This document shows positions 12,769 through 13,301 of a stretch of DNA of 13,301 nucleotides, in pieces. Each line of letters starts with the position of its first letter. Position 1 is the first letter of the stretch. A program made the position numbers and the translations under genes. The stretch comes from an uncultured Oscillospiraceae bacterium (GTDB lineage Bacteria > Bacillota > Clostridia > Oscillospirales > Oscillospiraceae). Below the pieces are notes generated by a model. It was not told the DNA's origin. It saw only the letters and a list, made by a program, of their open reading frames with translations, and did no database searches. The DNA is taken from positions 1 to 13,301 of the forward strand of contig CAJUEG010000071.1 of NCBI GenBank assembly GCA_910584835.1. The letters run 5' to 3'.

Positions 12769-13301
12769 CTACCCCTTCATAAAGGCGTCGATGCGGCTCA
12801 AAATTGTGGGATCATCCTGGTAGGAAAAGTCCGTGGCGTCCACCGCCAGGGTTTTTCCGGGCACCCGCTCCGAGCGAATGAATTCCGCCGCCTTTATAAA
12901 TGCGTCCTTCTCATGCAGCGCGGCGGCCAGATGGGCGGGATGGCGGTTTTCGTGATTCATGCGGTGCAGGTACCTCTGGTGTAAGACGTCCGGGTCCCCC
13001 CGCAGCAGGATGGTCAGCACGTCATACCGGCTATTTCCGGCGGCGGAGTGGAGGGCCTCCAGTTCATGGGAGTGAAAATTCGCCTCCAGGATCATATCGG
13101 CGCCCGTGGGCGCGGTCTGGGAAAAAATGTGGCACATCATGTCTACGGCAGCGTAGGAGAGGGTTTTGTTTTCCTCGCGGGTGTGAAAACCGATCCGGTC
13201 GCTCAGAACCTCTTTTACAGCGTCCTTTTGAAATGCGGCGGCTCCGTATCTCGCGGACAATAGTTTGGAGAACGTGGATTTGCCGGCGGCGATATCGCCT
13301 G
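12769..13301 (-). CDS. P-loop kinase-like ATPase (AAA_33 / predicted kinase), N terminus outside window
   Basis: The frame is open to the window edge and begins, as far as visible, with GDIAAGKSTFSKLLSARYG. This is a Walker A loop (GxxxxGKST), so only a few N-terminal residues are missing. About 177 residues are visible. Further features of small-molecule or nucleotide kinases are QKDAVKEVL after the P-loop, the second strand and acidic residue in ADMILEANFHS, VLTILLRGDPDVLHQRYLHR, and a lid-like basic/His segment HRMNHENRHPAHL. TLAVDATDFSY lies near the end. The size and motifs fit the AAA_33/zeta-toxin-like predicted kinase group, and the substrate cannot be told. A TTG at 13258-13260 is open but should not be used as the start, because it would remove the ATP-binding loop. 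The gene converges on the hypothetical gene with 7 bp between stops. Confidence 0.85.
   Translation of the reverse strand, partial: GDIAAGKSTFSKLLSARYGAAAFQKDAVKEVLSDRIGFHTREENKTLSYAAVDMMCHIFSQTAPTGADMILEANFHSHELEALHSAAGNSRYDVLTILLRGDPDVLHQRYLHRMNHENRHPAHLAAALHEKDAFIKAAEFIRSERVPGKTLAVDATDFSYQDDPTILSRIDAFMKG

Overview
The window looks like the chromosome of a GC-rich, Gram-positive gut Clostridia. An Oscillospiraceae-type genome (Flavonifractor / Lawsonibacter / Intestinimonas group) is my best guess. This rests on the high GC content, the strong Shine-Dalgarno sites, the consensus SigA promoters, and the ftsE-ftsX-M23-S41 gene order together with DegV and a MarR/MATE pair. The genus is inference.

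Region 1 (1-4860) is a ferrous iron transporter gene, feoB, split in two by a very small mobile element. The 5' part of feoB (GTPase domain, first membrane helices) runs to about 786. The 3' part resumes at 3965/3968. The intervening ~3.18 kb carries a large serine recombinase (870-2270, minus), a five-helix membrane protein with an extracytoplasmic DUF5067-like domain (2388-3527, minus, with its own SigA-type promoter), and a possible small protein with a triple EAENR repeat (3704-3916, plus). The motif TGCATG occurs at both junctions. Joining the flanks through one copy restores an in-frame FeoB across the conserved MCM-xx-GCNxxGV motif. Joining the element's own ends gives a site with 14-bp arms that match at 12 of 14 positions, as expected of a serine-integrase attP. 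This is the main discovery: a minimal and possibly reversible element that switches off a conserved iron transporter.

Region 2 (4861-6730) is a MarR-type repressor followed 17 bp later by a MATE efflux pump. The consensus promoter has two near-identical palindromes, one filling the -35/-10 spacer and one over the transcription start. This is a textbook layout for autorepression.

Region 3 (6747-7757) is a monocistronic DegV/FakB-type fatty-acid-binding protein gene with its own consensus promoter and a strong bidirectional terminator.

Region 4 (7761-11985, minus) is a cell-division/cell-wall cluster: ftsE, ftsX (4-bp overlap), a coiled-coil M23 murein hydrolase, and an S41 C-terminal processing protease, behind a perfect TTGACA-17-TATAAT promoter. 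FtsEX is expected to control the M23 enzyme across the membrane.

Region 5 (12075-13301) holds an unrecognised, extremely GC-rich protein gene (plus) and, convergent with it, the C-terminal part of a P-loop nucleotide kinase-like protein that runs off the window edge.
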